DNA of 64,000 bases from Dehalococcoidia bacterium (GTDB lineage: Bacteria; Chloroflexota; Dehalococcoidia; Lucifugimonadales; UBA3495), in NCBI GenBank assembly GCA_022451925.1, contig JAKUNL010000002.1, forward strand, positions 56,502-120,501, in the 5' to 3' direction. A program made the translations under genes and the position numbers. Positions 19,374 through 29,805 of this stretch are shown here, in pieces. The notes under the pieces were generated by a model, which saw only the letters and a list, made by a program, of their open reading frames with translations, was not told the origin of the DNA and did not search any database. Positions within the stretch are counted from its first letter, which is position 1; each line of letters starts with the position of its first letter.

Positions 19374-20975
19374 TTAAATCCTTTGATTACCGCTTAATGA
19401 TCCTGGTCCGGTCAATCGCGCAGTGCCACGCATGGTTGGACCACCGTTGCTCATTCGCTTGGCTTGCATAGGCTGTCCCTTACCGCAGTTCGGAATAGGA
19501 TTCACTCGCAGGTCACTCCCTACAGCGTCGATGGACATAAAGTAATCACGGCTGTCTGAGGTCATACCACCGTCTCTATACAGTCTTCCTAATTGTCCAT
19601 TTTTTATTTCATACACTTTCACAGCCGTGATTCGGAAGTTCTCACGGGATTCGGCGATGGACGGAGTGCGGTGTCCGGCGATGAAATACCCATCTTCGAC
19701 CTCTGATATGATGCTTTGGGGGTCCTGATTACCAGGGGCGAAGATAGTGTTGGTCATTCGGATGAGCGGCACTAATTGAGCTTCAGTGGAGCGGGCGGAT
19801 CCGTTGGGCTCAGACCCCATGATGGCCGCTGTCTGCCGGTTGTTCAAGAACTCCTCTAGTACTCCGTTCCTAAGTATATAGGCGCGTCGGGCTGGAGTGC
19901 CTTCGTGGTCATAACTGAAAGAACCGTAGCCCTCTATGGTAGGATCAGAGTAGGCAGTGACTAGAGGCGATGCTATCTGTTTGCCTAGTTGGTTGTCTTG
20001 CATGTTTTTCAAAAACCAGGAGCGACCTGCGTAGCCGGTCTCATATTTTAATGCTCTGTCTAGTTCCGAGGGGTGGCCGACTACCTCATGGACTAACAGG
20101 GTGTTGAAGTGCGGGTCGGTGACGACAGTTACCTCTTTGTCGGGCGGTTTGAGTGGTGGGGCAGCCGCGACTTCTATGGCGTCGGATCCCAAGGCCTCGC
20201 AGAAGTCCATGAAGTTGGGGAGTACTATGGGGCCGTTGTCGTAGCCCTCGGTCAAGATCTCCCACCCTTTCTGATGGCCAGTGAAGTCGTATAGCTCAAA
20301 ATTGCCATGCTCGCTGCTGCATATGGTGATGGCAAACCCTTCTGTCTGGGCAAAAGTCTGGTCAATGTCCGCGCCGTCAGAACTGAGATATAGCTCTCGG
20401 AGTAGGAAGGTAGATGCCGACGCTGCAGAATAGACTATGTTATTGCCCTGACTTTGGATGGACTTACAGCCGTCAGCGGCCATTCTGGAAATTTCTGATA
20501 AGGGTACTTGTCGAGGGTCCGAGGTGTAGTTAGCGTGGACGGTGTCCTGGCACACAGGCACCTCGGCAAGGCCACTTGAGTTTAGGCTGCCGCCCAGTAT
20601 GGGAAATCGATTGCGAGCTCGCGATTTATGTCTGGCATTGGCGCGAGCCCGGTTGTGAGCTTGCTTGATACTGTCCCAGATCACATCTTCTAGTTGATCT
20701 AAGTCCGTGGTTCCCAGAACACGCCCATAATAACCCGAGGCACTGGAACGTTCACCGGCGATGGCCCGCACTCCAAAATCGAAGGTGCAATCTTCTGAAC
20801 TAGCCTTATCAGAGCCGTTTTCAGCCACTGCGCTCTTTTGCTCACGAACTTGTATACGGAGGTCGCAGTAGCGGAGGCTTGGTAAGGACTTAGTTTTCTC
20901 AGCGACCAACGATTGAAGGTTGGCACGGAACCGATCCAATGACTCGACGGTTACTCGGGAAAACTGGGTCGGCAT
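19374..20975 (-). CDS. tldD: TldD-family metalloprotease
   Basis: HExxxH motif in LLVHEVVGHPSELDRALKYETGYAGRSW; GYGSFSYDHEGTPARRAYILRNGVLEEFLNNRQTA. Confidence 0.93.
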   Translation of the reverse strand: MPTQFSRVTVESLDRFRANLQSLVAEKTKSLPSLRYCDLRIQVREQKSAVAENGSDKASSEDCTFDFGVRAIAGERSSASGYYGRVLGTTDLDQLEDVIWDSIKQAHNRARANARHKSRARNRFPILGGSLNSSGLAEVPVCQDTVHANYTSDPRQVPLSEISRMAADGCKSIQSQGNNIVYSAASASTFLLRELYLSSDGADIDQTFAQTEGFAITICSSEHGNFELYDFTGHQKGWEILTEGYDNGPIVLPNFMDFCEALGSDAIEVAAAPPLKPPDKEVTVVTDPHFNTLLVHEVVGHPSELDRALKYETGYAGRSWFLKNMQDNQLGKQIASPLVTAYSDPTIEGYGSFSYDHEGTPARRAYILRNGVLEEFLNNRQTAAIMGSEPNGSARSTEAQLVPLIRMTNTIFAPGNQDPQSIISEVEDGYFIAGHRTPSIAESRENFRITAVKVYEIKNGQLGRLYRDGGMTSDSRDYFMSIDAVGSDLRVNPIPNCGKGQPMQAKRMSNGGPTMRGTARLTGPGSLSGNQRI

Positions 20976-20982
20976 AGAGTCG

Positions 20983-22137
20983 CTAAGCCGCCTCTGATAC
21001 TGCTTTAGCTACGGCCTTTGATACCTCTCGGTCTAGCGACCAGGGAAGGACATTGCCTGGAGTCGGTTCTTTAACCAATCCGGCGATGGCTGAAGCGGCT
21101 GCTAGTTTCATTTCGGTTGTTACTCGAGTCGCGTGGCTGTCTAGTGCACCTCGGAAGACGCCCGGGAATACCAGGCTGTTGTTCACCTGATTTGGGAAGT
21201 CGCTACGCCCGGTTCCAACAACCGCAGCTCCCGCATTGGCGGCCAAGTCTGGCCAAATTTCGGGAATGGGGTTGGCCATAGCGAATACGATGGGGTCTTT
21301 GGCCATTGAGGAAACCATCTCTGGGGTAACCATGTCACCGGCAGCAAGTCCGATGAATACATCTGCTCCACGCATGGCTTCAGCAATTCCACCTGACAGA
21401 TTGTCAGGGTTGGTTGAGACTAGCATGGATGATTTTATGGCCGTTAAGTCGGTCCTGTCTCGGGATATGATGCCAACGCTGTCCACCAGTATGATGTGTT
21501 TGGCTCCGTGATCCATCAGTAGTTTCGTAGAGGCAATGCCTCCAGCGCCCGCTCCAGCAAACACGAATTTGGTGTCTTCGATTTTGCGGCCTGTGACCAG
21601 CAAAGCGTTGATAACTCCGGCCAACACTGCGATGGACGTACCGTGTTGATCGTCATGGAAGACAGGTATGCCGAGATCTTGTAATGCGTCTTCTATGTCA
21701 AAACATCGCGGTGCGGCGATGTCTTCTAGATTGACGCCACCAAAACTGGGAGTCAGGGCGCGCACTATCTGGACGATTTCGTTGGTGTCCTGGGTGGCTA
21801 GACAGATAGGTAACGCGTCGATGCCGGCCAACTCCTTAAACAGTATAGATTTTCCCTCCATTACCGGCATGGCTGCTTCTGGCCCGATGTTGCCCAACCC
21901 CAAGACAGCGGAACCGTCTGTGACTACGGCCACGGTGTTGGCACGGTTCGTCAAGTGGTACGATTCTGATTTATCGGCGTGGATTGTCATACATACGGTG
22001 GCGACGCCTGGAGTATAAGCGATGGACAAGTCGTCTAAAGTCTCAACCTTCATTTTGGGGGCGATGCTTACTTTGCCGCGTGTCTCTCGATGGCGGACAA
22101 CAGCTTCTTTTCCATAATCCCTGGATTCTGTAGACAT
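20983..22137 (-). CDS. NAD(P)-dependent malic enzyme
   Basis: LSIAYTPGVATVC, TVAVVTDGSAVLGLGNIGPEAAMPVMEGKSILFKELAGIDALPICL, PVFHDDQHGTSIAVLAGVINAL. Confidence 0.95.
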   Translation of the reverse strand: MSTESRDYGKEAVVRHRETRGKVSIAPKMKVETLDDLSIAYTPGVATVCMTIHADKSESYHLTNRANTVAVVTDGSAVLGLGNIGPEAAMPVMEGKSILFKELAGIDALPICLATQDTNEIVQIVRALTPSFGGVNLEDIAAPRCFDIEDALQDLGIPVFHDDQHGTSIAVLAGVINALLVTGRKIEDTKFVFAGAGAGGIASTKLLMDHGAKHIILVDSVGIISRDRTDLTAIKSSMLVSTNPDNLSGGIAEAMRGADVFIGLAAGDMVTPEMVSSMAKDPIVFAMANPIPEIWPDLAANAGAAVVGTGRSDFPNQVNNSLVFPGVFRGALDSHATRVTTEMKLAAASAIAGLVKEPTPGNVLPWSLDREVSKAVAKAVSEAA

Positions 22138-22338
22138 ATTTAATCCTCTCCAAAACATCGCGCCCCCAATAGTCTTATCTAGAGCCGCTTATATTTTTGA
22201 TAACTGGTCAACTTAACCAGAAGCACCATCCTGAAGGATGCCAGATCAGACCGCACAACCGAGATTCGGCCTTTGTTCGGTTTGCATGCCTTTGATACCT
22301 AGATTAGGGCATAGTTCTTGCGATGGAGTTGCTATGGG

Positions 22339-24036
22339 TCAGTGGGTCACAGCTCCTTGCGAGGCGGACGACACCAATTTTGCGTATTTGGCCAAAGCTC
22401 CGTTGGTATAGTTCGGGGGGATGGGTTTCCACTTGTTTTGTCGTTCAGCCAATTCTGAGTCAGTCAGTTTTACGTCCAATTTGCGGCCAGGGATGTCTAA
22501 CGTCACTATGTCACCTTCTTGGATCAGCGCGATAGGGCCGCCCACCGCGGCTTCGGGTGCGACGTGGCCAACCATGGGCCCGTGGGATGCTCCGGAGAAC
22601 CGGCCGTCTGTGATCAGAGCGACATCGTCACCAAGTCCCTGTCCGACGATGGCTGCGGTCACGGACAGCATCTCCTGCATGCCTGGCCCGCCTTTAGGGC
22701 CTTCGTAGCGGATTATGACGATGTCGCCGGCTTTGATCTCGCCCTTCTGTATGGATTGGAACGCCGCAGGTTCCTGGTCAAAGACTCGAGCCGGGCCTTC
22801 AAATACCTTCTCTTGATGTCCCGCGACCTTGATTACTGCACCGTCGGGGGCGATGTTGCCCTTCAGTATGGCTAGCCCGCCTGTGGGACTCCTTGGGTTG
22901 TCTATCTGGTAGACGATGGGTTGGTCGTCGATGGTTGGGACGGATTCAATGTTTTCTCGTAGGGTCTTGCCGGTTACTGTCATACAGTCTCCATGCAGCA
23001 GTCCGGCGTTTAACAGCCGTTTCATAACCAAAGCAATACCGCCGTAGCGACTGAGGTCGGCCATCAGGTATTTTCCGGCTGGTTTCATATCTACGATGTA
23101 AGGTGTGTTTCGGCTGATTCGGTCAAAGTCTTCGATGGATAATTCGACACCGGCCTCGTAGGCCATGGCGATGAGATGCAACACCGAGTTGGTAGACCCG
23201 CCCATTGATACTGCTACAGTGATGGCGTTTTCAAAAGCCTTCTTAGTCATGATGTCCCTGGGGCGAATATCTTCTTCTAGTAGACGCATCACTGTGCGTC
23301 CTACGTCTCTTGCTTCGCCCATCTTGCGGGGGTCGATGGCCGGAGAGGAGGCATCGCCGGGGAGCGACATCCCCATGACTTCGATGCAGGTGGACATGGT
23401 ATTGGCGGTGAACAATCCACCGCAAGAGCCTTCTCCAGGACAGGCCACGCATTCAAGGGCCGTTAGATCTTCCAGAGTCATGTTACCTTTGGCATAGGCA
23501 CCGACGGCCTCGAATACGTCTTGGATATTTACATCTTGGCCTTTGAACTGGCCAGGCATGATTGAGCCGCCGTACATGAACAGGCCGGGCACGTTTAAAC
23601 GGGCCAATGCCATCATGCAACCGGGCATATTTTTGTCGCAACCAGCCACTGCGATGAGCCCATCCATACGCTCGCCGAAGGTCACCAGCTCGATGGAATC
23701 CGCGATCACCTCACGGCTGACCAAAGATGTTTTCATGCCTTCTGTGCCCATGGAGATACCGTCGGAGACTGTGATTGTGCCGAATTCGAATGGAACTCCG
23801 TCTGCGGCACGGACACCCTCTTTGGCTGCCTGAGCGAACCGGTCTAGGTGAACGTTGCAGGGGGTGACATCACTGGCCAGGTTGGCGATGGCTACGAATG
23901 GTTTTTGAAGGTCATCTTGGGTCAGGCCCATAGCCATCAACATGGCTCTGGCAGGAGCTCGTTGCGGGTCTCCTGTCAATTCACTACTGCGGTGTTTCAT
24001 GTGAGCGGGTATGGTAGGTTTCGATGTAGTCGCCAA
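22339..24036 (-). CDS. ilvD: dihydroxy-acid dehydratase
   Basis: [99 protein letters not shown]. Confidence 0.97.
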   Translation of the reverse strand: MATTSKPTIPAHMKHRSSELTGDPQRAPARAMLMAMGLTQDDLQKPFVAIANLASDVTPCNVHLDRFAQAAKEGVRAADGVPFEFGTITVSDGISMGTEGMKTSLVSREVIADSIELVTFGERMDGLIAVAGCDKNMPGCMMALARLNVPGLFMYGGSIMPGQFKGQDVNIQDVFEAVGAYAKGNMTLEDLTALECVACPGEGSCGGLFTANTMSTCIEVMGMSLPGDASSPAIDPRKMGEARDVGRTVMRLLEEDIRPRDIMTKKAFENAITVAVSMGGSTNSVLHLIAMAYEAGVELSIEDFDRISRNTPYIVDMKPAGKYLMADLSRYGGIALVMKRLLNAGLLHGDCMTVTGKTLRENIESVPTIDDQPIVYQIDNPRSPTGGLAILKGNIAPDGAVIKVAGHQEKVFEGPARVFDQEPAAFQSIQKGEIKAGDIVIIRYEGPKGGPGMQEMLSVTAAIVGQGLGDDVALITDGRFSGASHGPMVGHVAPEAAVGGPIALIQEGDIVTLDIPGRKLDVKLTDSELAERQNKWKPIPPNYTNGALAKYAKLVSSASQGAVTH

Positions 24037-24191
24037 TGGGTCATCTCCTAGTTGCCCTTGGAGCAGGCACCATAATATTTACTGATTATTAACATTACGA
24101 ACTCATATACACAGGCACGTAATTGACCAGATTATAAGTGCAGGCCCTAATGGGATACAAGAGAAGGTTGTTCGTACGCTGATGCTAGGCG

Positions 24192-24217
24192 CGAATACAG
24201 GCACCAATACGTATTCG
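24192..24217. promoter_or_regulatory. 7-bp inverted repeat upstream of sodN (possible operator)
   Basis: CGAATAC-12 nt-GTATTCG, perfect arms, about 75 bp before the sodN ATG. No regulator is demonstrated. Confidence 0.25.
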
Positions 24218-24290
24218 GGGGTTGCGCGGCTTTGAGAATTTGATTACGCTTGTGCTTGCAAAAAATCAGATGTAGTCAGGAGAGGCTGCT

Positions 24291-24761
24291 ATGTTTAACC
24301 CAATAGGTTGGTTCAAGCCAGAAATCGCGCAAGCACACTGTGATGTCCCGTGCGGGATCTATGAGCCGTTGTCGGCTAAGATAGCCGCCCAGACTGTGCA
24401 GAAGATGACACTGAGGCTCCAGACTCTGGAACGCCCTGATGGCAGTGATGCCGGAGCTTACCAGGACTACGTGAACAAGATGGCCCGCTACGTAACGGTA
24501 AAAGAGGAGCACGCTGAAGTGGTCAAGCATGAGCTCAGCGTTCTTTGGGCTGACTATGGGTGGCCGAATACACCTGATGGTTTTGACCTTCATGGTACTT
24601 TTAATGCCGCTTTAAAGTTAGCTGGACAGTGCAAGCAGAACGTGGATATGGCTAAGTGCGAAGAGTTGGTTTCCACCGTGGATGCCATTGCCACAGCATT
24701 CTGGGCTACCAAGGGTGTGGATTATAGCGATCCCAATGCAGCCGCACGGTACGGCGCCTAA
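24291..24761 (+). CDS. sodN: nickel-containing superoxide dismutase (pro-form)
   Basis: Ni-hook HCDVPCGIYEP preceded by a 15-residue propeptide MFNPIGWFKPEIAQA; conserved KEEHAEVVKHELSVLWADYGWP. Confidence 0.96.
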   Translation: MFNPIGWFKPEIAQAHCDVPCGIYEPLSAKIAAQTVQKMTLRLQTLERPDGSDAGAYQDYVNKMARYVTVKEEHAEVVKHELSVLWADYGWPNTPDGFDLHGTFNAALKLAGQCKQNVDMAKCEELVSTVDAIATAFWATKGVDYSDPNAAARYGA

Positions 24762-24767
24762 GTAGTT

Positions 24768-24835
24768 TCAATTCACGGAAATTAAAAAGGCCCTCCTGAG
24801 ATCTCAGGAGGGCCTTTTTAATTTCCGTGAATTGA
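24768..24835. terminator. 68-bp perfect palindrome between convergent sodN and hemL (likely bidirectional terminator)
   Basis: TCAATTCACGGAAATTAAAAAGGCCCTCCTGAGA|TCTCAGGAGGGCCTTTTTAATTTCCGTGAATTGA: 34-nt arms, no spacer, GC core flanked by A and T tracts. Confidence 0.88.
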
Positions 24836-24837
24836 TT

Positions 24838-26124
24838 CTATCTGAGGCTGATTAAAGCAGCCGAGACTTTGGAAATGGTCGCGTCAATGTCGGCCTCGGT
24901 GTGAGCCGTTGAGACGAACCCGGCTTCGAATTGGGACGGGGCGATGTAGACGCCCTGCTCCTGCATAGCATGGAAGTAACGACCGTACATCTCAGTATCT
25001 GAAGCCTCTGCATCAGACAAACCGGCTACTGGACCAGGATTGAAGAATCCCGTGAACATGGAGCCTACACGGTTGATCGTTGAGGGTATCTCAGCCTTGT
25101 GAAAAGCGTCGGTCAAGCCTTCGGTCAAACGCTGTGACAGCGTATCTAGGCGCTCAAAAGTTCCTGGTTTCTGAAGTTCTGTGAGGGTTATGATTCCAGC
25201 GCTAACCGCTAACGGGTTACCGGATAATGTTCCTGCTTGGTACATGGCTCCTAGTGGCGCAACAACATCCATGATATCCTTCCGGCCGCCATAAGCCCCT
25301 ACTGGTAAGCCTCCACCGATGATCTTGCCCATGGTGGTGATGTCTGGCGTAACGCCGAACAGGCCCTGGGCGCCGTTTGGGCCTACCCTGAATCCAGTAA
25401 TCACCTCATCGAATATCAATAATGTTCCATTGTCCTGAGTGATTTTCCTGATCTCTTGCAGGAACCCGTCTGCTGGAGGGACGACGCCCATGTTCCCTGC
25501 TACCGGCTCGAGTATGATGGCCGCGATGGACTTGGGGTTAGCTAGAAAGAATTTCTCTACCGATTCAATGTCGTTGTATTCAGCTACCAATGTCTCGCTA
25601 GCATATGACTCCGGAACTCCTGCGCTGGTGGGAATTCCGTGGGTCAGCGCGCCTGAACCAGCTTTAACCAGTAGGCCATCTGCATGCCCATGATAACAAC
25701 CGGCAAATTTGATGATTTTGTCACGGCCAGTAAAAGCTCTAGCCATCCGTATGGCGCTCATACAGGCTTCGGTACCAGAGCTAACCAGACGGACAGAATC
25801 TACTGATGGCAGTCCGCTGCAGATTAGCTTGGCCAATACGACTTCCTGTTCTATCGGAGCTCCGAAGCTGGTCCCTCCTTCCGCGGTCTTTTTCAGTATT
25901 TCGACTACAGCTGGGTGCGAATGACCCAAGACTAACGGTCCCCAAGATCCCAAGTAATCGATGTACTCGTTGCCGTCTACGTCCCAGACGTGCGCTCCTT
26001 GCCCTCGTGCGATGAACGGAGGAGTGCCCCCTACGGCCTTGAATGACCTGACTGGGCTATTGACGCCGCCAGGAATATAATTCTGCGCCTCGGCGAATAG
26101 TGATTCTGATTTGCTAAGTTGCAT
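24838..26124 (-). CDS. hemL: glutamate-1-semialdehyde 2,1-aminomutase
   Basis: YIPGGVNSPVRSFKAVGGTPPFIARGQGAHVWDVDGNEYIDYLGSWGPLVLGHSHP; PLP Lys in GKIIGGGLPVGAYGG; MYQAGTLSGNPLA. Confidence 0.97.
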   Translation of the reverse strand: MQLSKSESLFAEAQNYIPGGVNSPVRSFKAVGGTPPFIARGQGAHVWDVDGNEYIDYLGSWGPLVLGHSHPAVVEILKKTAEGGTSFGAPIEQEVVLAKLICSGLPSVDSVRLVSSGTEACMSAIRMARAFTGRDKIIKFAGCYHGHADGLLVKAGSGALTHGIPTSAGVPESYASETLVAEYNDIESVEKFFLANPKSIAAIILEPVAGNMGVVPPADGFLQEIRKITQDNGTLLIFDEVITGFRVGPNGAQGLFGVTPDITTMGKIIGGGLPVGAYGGRKDIMDVVAPLGAMYQAGTLSGNPLAVSAGIITLTELQKPGTFERLDTLSQRLTEGLTDAFHKAEIPSTINRVGSMFTGFFNPGPVAGLSDAEASDTEMYGRYFHAMQEQGVYIAPSQFEAGFVSTAHTEADIDATISKVSAALISLR

Positions 26125-26226
26125 TTGGTGTCCTGATTAAATATTGCTATTTCTCAGAGCTCGCTTGGTCTATTTGAGTCGGTTGGCGATTTTACCGATG
26201 CCCGTTACTGAGTCGCCTATTAGTTT

Positions 26227-27210
26227 TTATTCTGTCTCTTTCAACCAGCGGGCCACTTCTTTGGCGTGATAGGTCAAGATTGTGTCCGCCCCAGCTCGTT
26301 TGATCGAGGTTAGCACTTCCATGGTCACAGACTTTTCGTCCACCCAGCCAAGAGAGGAGGCGGCTTTGATCATGGAATACTCGCCACTAACATTGTAGGC
26401 TGCCAAGGGCAGGTCAAACCGGTCTTTGGCCTGTCGAATCACGTCCAGGTAGGACAGGGCTGGTTTAACCATGACAATGTCTGCGCCCTCTGTGATATCA
26501 GCTTCAATCTCACGCATGGCCATTCGGGCGTTGGCCGGATCCATCTGATAGCTCTTGCGATCTCCGAACTGGGGCGTGGAACCCGCAGCTTCACGAAATG
26601 GTCCGTAGAAACCCGAGGAGTATTTAGCGGCATAACCCATTACTGGCGTGTCTTCATAGCCATGGTCATTTAACGCCTGTCGAATGGCCCAGACTTGCCC
26701 GTCCATCATGGCAGATGGAGCAGGAAGGTCGGCTCCAGCACTTACATGTGAAACGGCGGTTTTCCCCAGGAGCTCTAGAGTCTGGTCGTTGTCCACCTTG
26801 CCGTTCTCGATCACGCCACAGTGCCCGTGGTCAGTATATTCGCACATACAGACGTCTGTGACCACCATCATGTCCGGGTGGTTCTTCTTGATCATGCGCA
26901 CCGCTTCCTGCACGATGCCTTCCGGGTCATATCCCTCTAGACCCAATGGGTCTTTTTCGGATGGCAGACCAAATAGGAGTACCGAGGGTATACCGAGGTC
27001 AGCAGCCTCTCCTACATCTTCAGACAGGATGTCTAGGGACATTTGGAACTGTCCGGGCATGGGCTCAATAGCTTCTTTGACGCCCGACCCGTGGGCGACG
27101 AACACGGGATACACAAACTCTTTGGCTGTCAGGCGTGTTTCTCTGGCCACATTGCGCATAGATTCGGAGCCTCGCAATCGGCGCAATCGTGAGTTGGGAA
27201 AGCTGGTCAT
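26227..27210 (-). CDS. hemB: delta-aminolevulinic acid dehydratase (porphobilinogen synthase)
   Basis: RRLRGSESMRNVARETRL, VVTDVCMCEYTDHGHCG (metal-binding Cys/His), YAAKYSSGFYGPFREAAGS, MVKPALSYLDVIR. Confidence 0.97.
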   Translation of the reverse strand: MTSFPNSRLRRLRGSESMRNVARETRLTAKEFVYPVFVAHGSGVKEAIEPMPGQFQMSLDILSEDVGEAADLGIPSVLLFGLPSEKDPLGLEGYDPEGIVQEAVRMIKKNHPDMMVVTDVCMCEYTDHGHCGVIENGKVDNDQTLELLGKTAVSHVSAGADLPAPSAMMDGQVWAIRQALNDHGYEDTPVMGYAAKYSSGFYGPFREAAGSTPQFGDRKSYQMDPANARMAMREIEADITEGADIVMVKPALSYLDVIRQAKDRFDLPLAAYNVSGEYSMIKAASSLGWVDEKSVTMEVLTSIKRAGADTILTYHAKEVARWLKETE

Positions 27211-27256
27211 GACATCCTATTCTCCTGATGTGTTTTTAGATGCTTGATATCAAGTT

Positions 27257-28783
27257 CTAGGTTTGGGAAACCTTGCCGGCGGCGAAATGATTGACTAAGG
27301 CATCCACTAGACCCTCAACGGTGTGTTCTTGCGCTTCTAAATCCACCCTCAGACCCAGATCTCGGGCGGTAGCAGCGGTAATTGGGCCGATGCAGGCTAT
27401 GAAGCAATCTTCTAGCCGTTTCCGTTCGGTGTCCAACATGTCAACGAGGTTTCTCACGGTGGAAGAGCTTGTAAAGGTTACGATATCGATTCCGTCGATG
27501 AAAGCTTGTTTGGCCAGTTTGCCGGCTCCTGCTACAGGCACGTTCCGGTAAGCGGCTAGGCGGTTGACCGTGGCGCCCATCTGTGTCAGGCCTTTTTCCA
27601 GCTCGTCGCGTCCAATGTCGGCTGCAGGGAGCAGTACTTGGACACCTGTCCAGTCGCGGACGGAAAGTTCTTTTAATATCTCTGAGGATACGGAACGCTT
27701 GGGAACGAAATCAGCGGTTATACCCCGCCGAGCTAAGGCGTGGGCTGTGGCCGGGCCGATAGCTCCAATGATCTTATTAGCCAGAGCGCGAGTGTCTTTA
27801 CCTTGCAATTTAAGGCGTTCAAAGACTGACTCCACAGCGTTAGCGCTCGCGAATATAACCCATTTGTAGTCGGCCAGTCTTTCTAATGTGGCGTCTAGTT
27901 CGGTGAAGTCGAACAGCGGGCCAATCTCGATGGTTGGTAGTTCCAACGGGTTGGCTCCGGCTTGCTCTAATAGGGTTTGAAGTTGTGAGGCTTGGGAGCG
28001 GGAACGGGTATTTAATACTCGTTTGCCGAACAGAGGGCGCTTGTCGAACCAAGACAGGTCTTCCCTTAGTTTGACCACTTCGCCGATAACTGTGATCACT
28101 GGCGCAGTCAGGCCTGCGTCTGTACCTAACTTCAAAATGTTCTTGATGTTACCGGTAACGGTTTTCTGATCGCTCCAGGTGCCCCATTGCACTAGGGCGG
28201 CCGGAGTTGTGTGTGACATTCCGTTCTTCTCGAGGGTGTCGAGGATGTTCTCTAGAGATTTCCATCCCATTAACACCACAAGGGTGCCCCCATTCTTGGC
28301 AAGAACATCCCAGGGGATAGTTGATTCGGGTTTGGAGGGGTCTTCACTTCCGCTCACCACAGTAAATGTGGTGGACACGCCGCGGTGGGTGATGGGAATG
28401 CCTGCGTAGGCGAGGGCCGCGATTGCAGATGTGACACCAGGAACGATCTCGTAGTGAAGGCCATTAGCCTTTAGTGCGAGAGCTTCTTCGCCGCCGCGAC
28501 CAAAGACAAACGGGTCGCCGCCCTTAAGCCGGACAACGTTTAGTCCTTGTGATGCTTTGTCCACTAAAAGTTGGTTGATTTTCGGTTGGGTCAGTTGCTG
28601 TCGGCCCCTGGCTTTGCCAACAAATATTAACTCTGCGTTTTGGGGAACAGCTTTAAGTTGCGCGGGATCAACCAAGCGGTCATATACGACGACTTGAGCC
28701 TCCTGCAGCGCTTGCATTCCCTTAACAGTGATTAGCCCGGGGTCACCGGGCCCAGCGCCAACCAGATACACTTTACCGGTCAA
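27257..28783 (-). CDS. fused uroporphyrinogen-III C-methyltransferase (CobA/SUMT) and uroporphyrinogen-III synthase (HemD)
   Basis: SUMT VYLVGAGPGDPGLITVKGMQALQEAQVVVYDRLV, VRLKGGDPFVFGRGGEEALAL; C-terminal HemD domain with GKRVLNTRSRSQASQLQTLLEQAGANPLELPTIEI. Confidence 0.95.
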   Translation of the reverse strand: MTGKVYLVGAGPGDPGLITVKGMQALQEAQVVVYDRLVDPAQLKAVPQNAELIFVGKARGRQQLTQPKINQLLVDKASQGLNVVRLKGGDPFVFGRGGEEALALKANGLHYEIVPGVTSAIAALAYAGIPITHRGVSTTFTVVSGSEDPSKPESTIPWDVLAKNGGTLVVLMGWKSLENILDTLEKNGMSHTTPAALVQWGTWSDQKTVTGNIKNILKLGTDAGLTAPVITVIGEVVKLREDLSWFDKRPLFGKRVLNTRSRSQASQLQTLLEQAGANPLELPTIEIGPLFDFTELDATLERLADYKWVIFASANAVESVFERLKLQGKDTRALANKIIGAIGPATAHALARRGITADFVPKRSVSSEILKELSVRDWTGVQVLLPAADIGRDELEKGLTQMGATVNRLAAYRNVPVAGAGKLAKQAFIDGIDIVTFTSSSTVRNLVDMLDTERKRLEDCFIACIGPITAATARDLGLRVDLEAQEHTVEGLVDALVNHFAAGKVSQT

Positions 28784-28835
28784 AGTTCATTCCTAAATAG
28801 CTTCAGTTACTAGCCATGTTAGTCGAAGCGGTGTT

Positions 28836-29801
28836 TTACGTTCGGTACGCTTGATTGGTCCTGGCTACGGATACCAGCTCGGCGCCGCCGTCTTTTTCCA
28901 GGATTCTAAATGCCTCAGTTGCCAGAGCTTGAGGGTCGGTTTTTGAGCCGATGACCTCAGACGTGAAGCTCTTTTGGCCATCTTCCGTGCTCATAAATAT
29001 GGTCATCTTAATGGTGTTATCGGTGCATTGAGCAAATGCACCAACTGGTACACTGCAACCACCTCCCAGGCGCTCTAGAAAAGCCCGTTCAGCGGTCGCT
29101 TCATACCTCGTGTCTACATTGTCAATGGCCGAAAGAAGTTCTAGCATGTGGTGATCGTCAGCCCGAGCTTCCACGGCTAGGATTCCTTGACCTGGAGGCG
29201 GCACAAATTGGGTTGCTGGTAAGTATTCGGTGACCTGGTCGGTCAGCCCTAGACGAATCATTCCGGCAGCAGCCAAAATAGCCCCATCTGCTTCATCGCC
29301 CCGGGCTTTTTGGAGTCGGGTCTCCACGTTGCCGCGGATGGAGACGACCTCTACCTGAGGGGCAAACATCTTCAGTTGGGCGGCGCGCCGAGGGCTGCTG
29401 GTGCCTATCTTGGTGCCCTCTGGAAGCTGATCAAGTGGAGAGTCGAATCGGTTTACCAGTACGTCTCGTGGGTCTTCCCTGGAGAGCACTGCTCCCAGCA
29501 CTAGGCCATCGGCCAACAGTGTGGGCATGTCTTTAAGACTATGGACAGCGATGTCCAGCTTGCCGCTGAGTAGCTCCTCTTCAAGTTCTTTGACGAAGAT
29601 TCCCAGACCCATGCCAGCAAGGCGGGATGTTTGGTCGGCGTCGCCTCGCGTTCGAACCGTATCGACTTCGAAATTTAGGTTGGGACTATTGGCCTTCAGG
29701 CGGCTTATCACCACATGGTCTTGTATCAGAGCCAGAGCGCTGCCTCGACTCCCAACTTTAAGAGCCGGACCAGAATTGTAGTCTGTATCACTGAGAGTCA
29801 A
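28836..29801 (-). CDS. hemC: hydroxymethylbilane synthase (porphobilinogen deaminase); ORF open to 29903 but TTG at 29801 avoids a ~100-nt overlap
   Basis: KVGSRGSALALIQ, FVKELEEELLSGKLDIAVHSLKDMPT, IGTSSPRRAAQLK, FLERLGGGCSVPVGAFA. Confidence 0.95.
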   Translation of the reverse strand: MTLSDTDYNSGPALKVGSRGSALALIQDHVVISRLKANSPNLNFEVDTVRTRGDADQTSRLAGMGLGIFVKELEEELLSGKLDIAVHSLKDMPTLLADGLVLGAVLSREDPRDVLVNRFDSPLDQLPEGTKIGTSSPRRAAQLKMFAPQVEVVSIRGNVETRLQKARGDEADGAILAAAGMIRLGLTDQVTEYLPATQFVPPPGQGILAVEARADDHHMLELLSAIDNVDTRYEATAERAFLERLGGGCSVPVGAFAQCTDNTIKMTIFMSTEDGQKSFTSEVIGSKTDPQALATEAFRILEKDGGAELVSVARTNQAYRT

Positions 29802-29805
29802 ACGA

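Noticed and set aside
24276-24593. 105-aa ORF antisense to sodN
   Set aside because: The plus strand encodes an unmistakable Ni-SOD; the antisense frame shows no domain.
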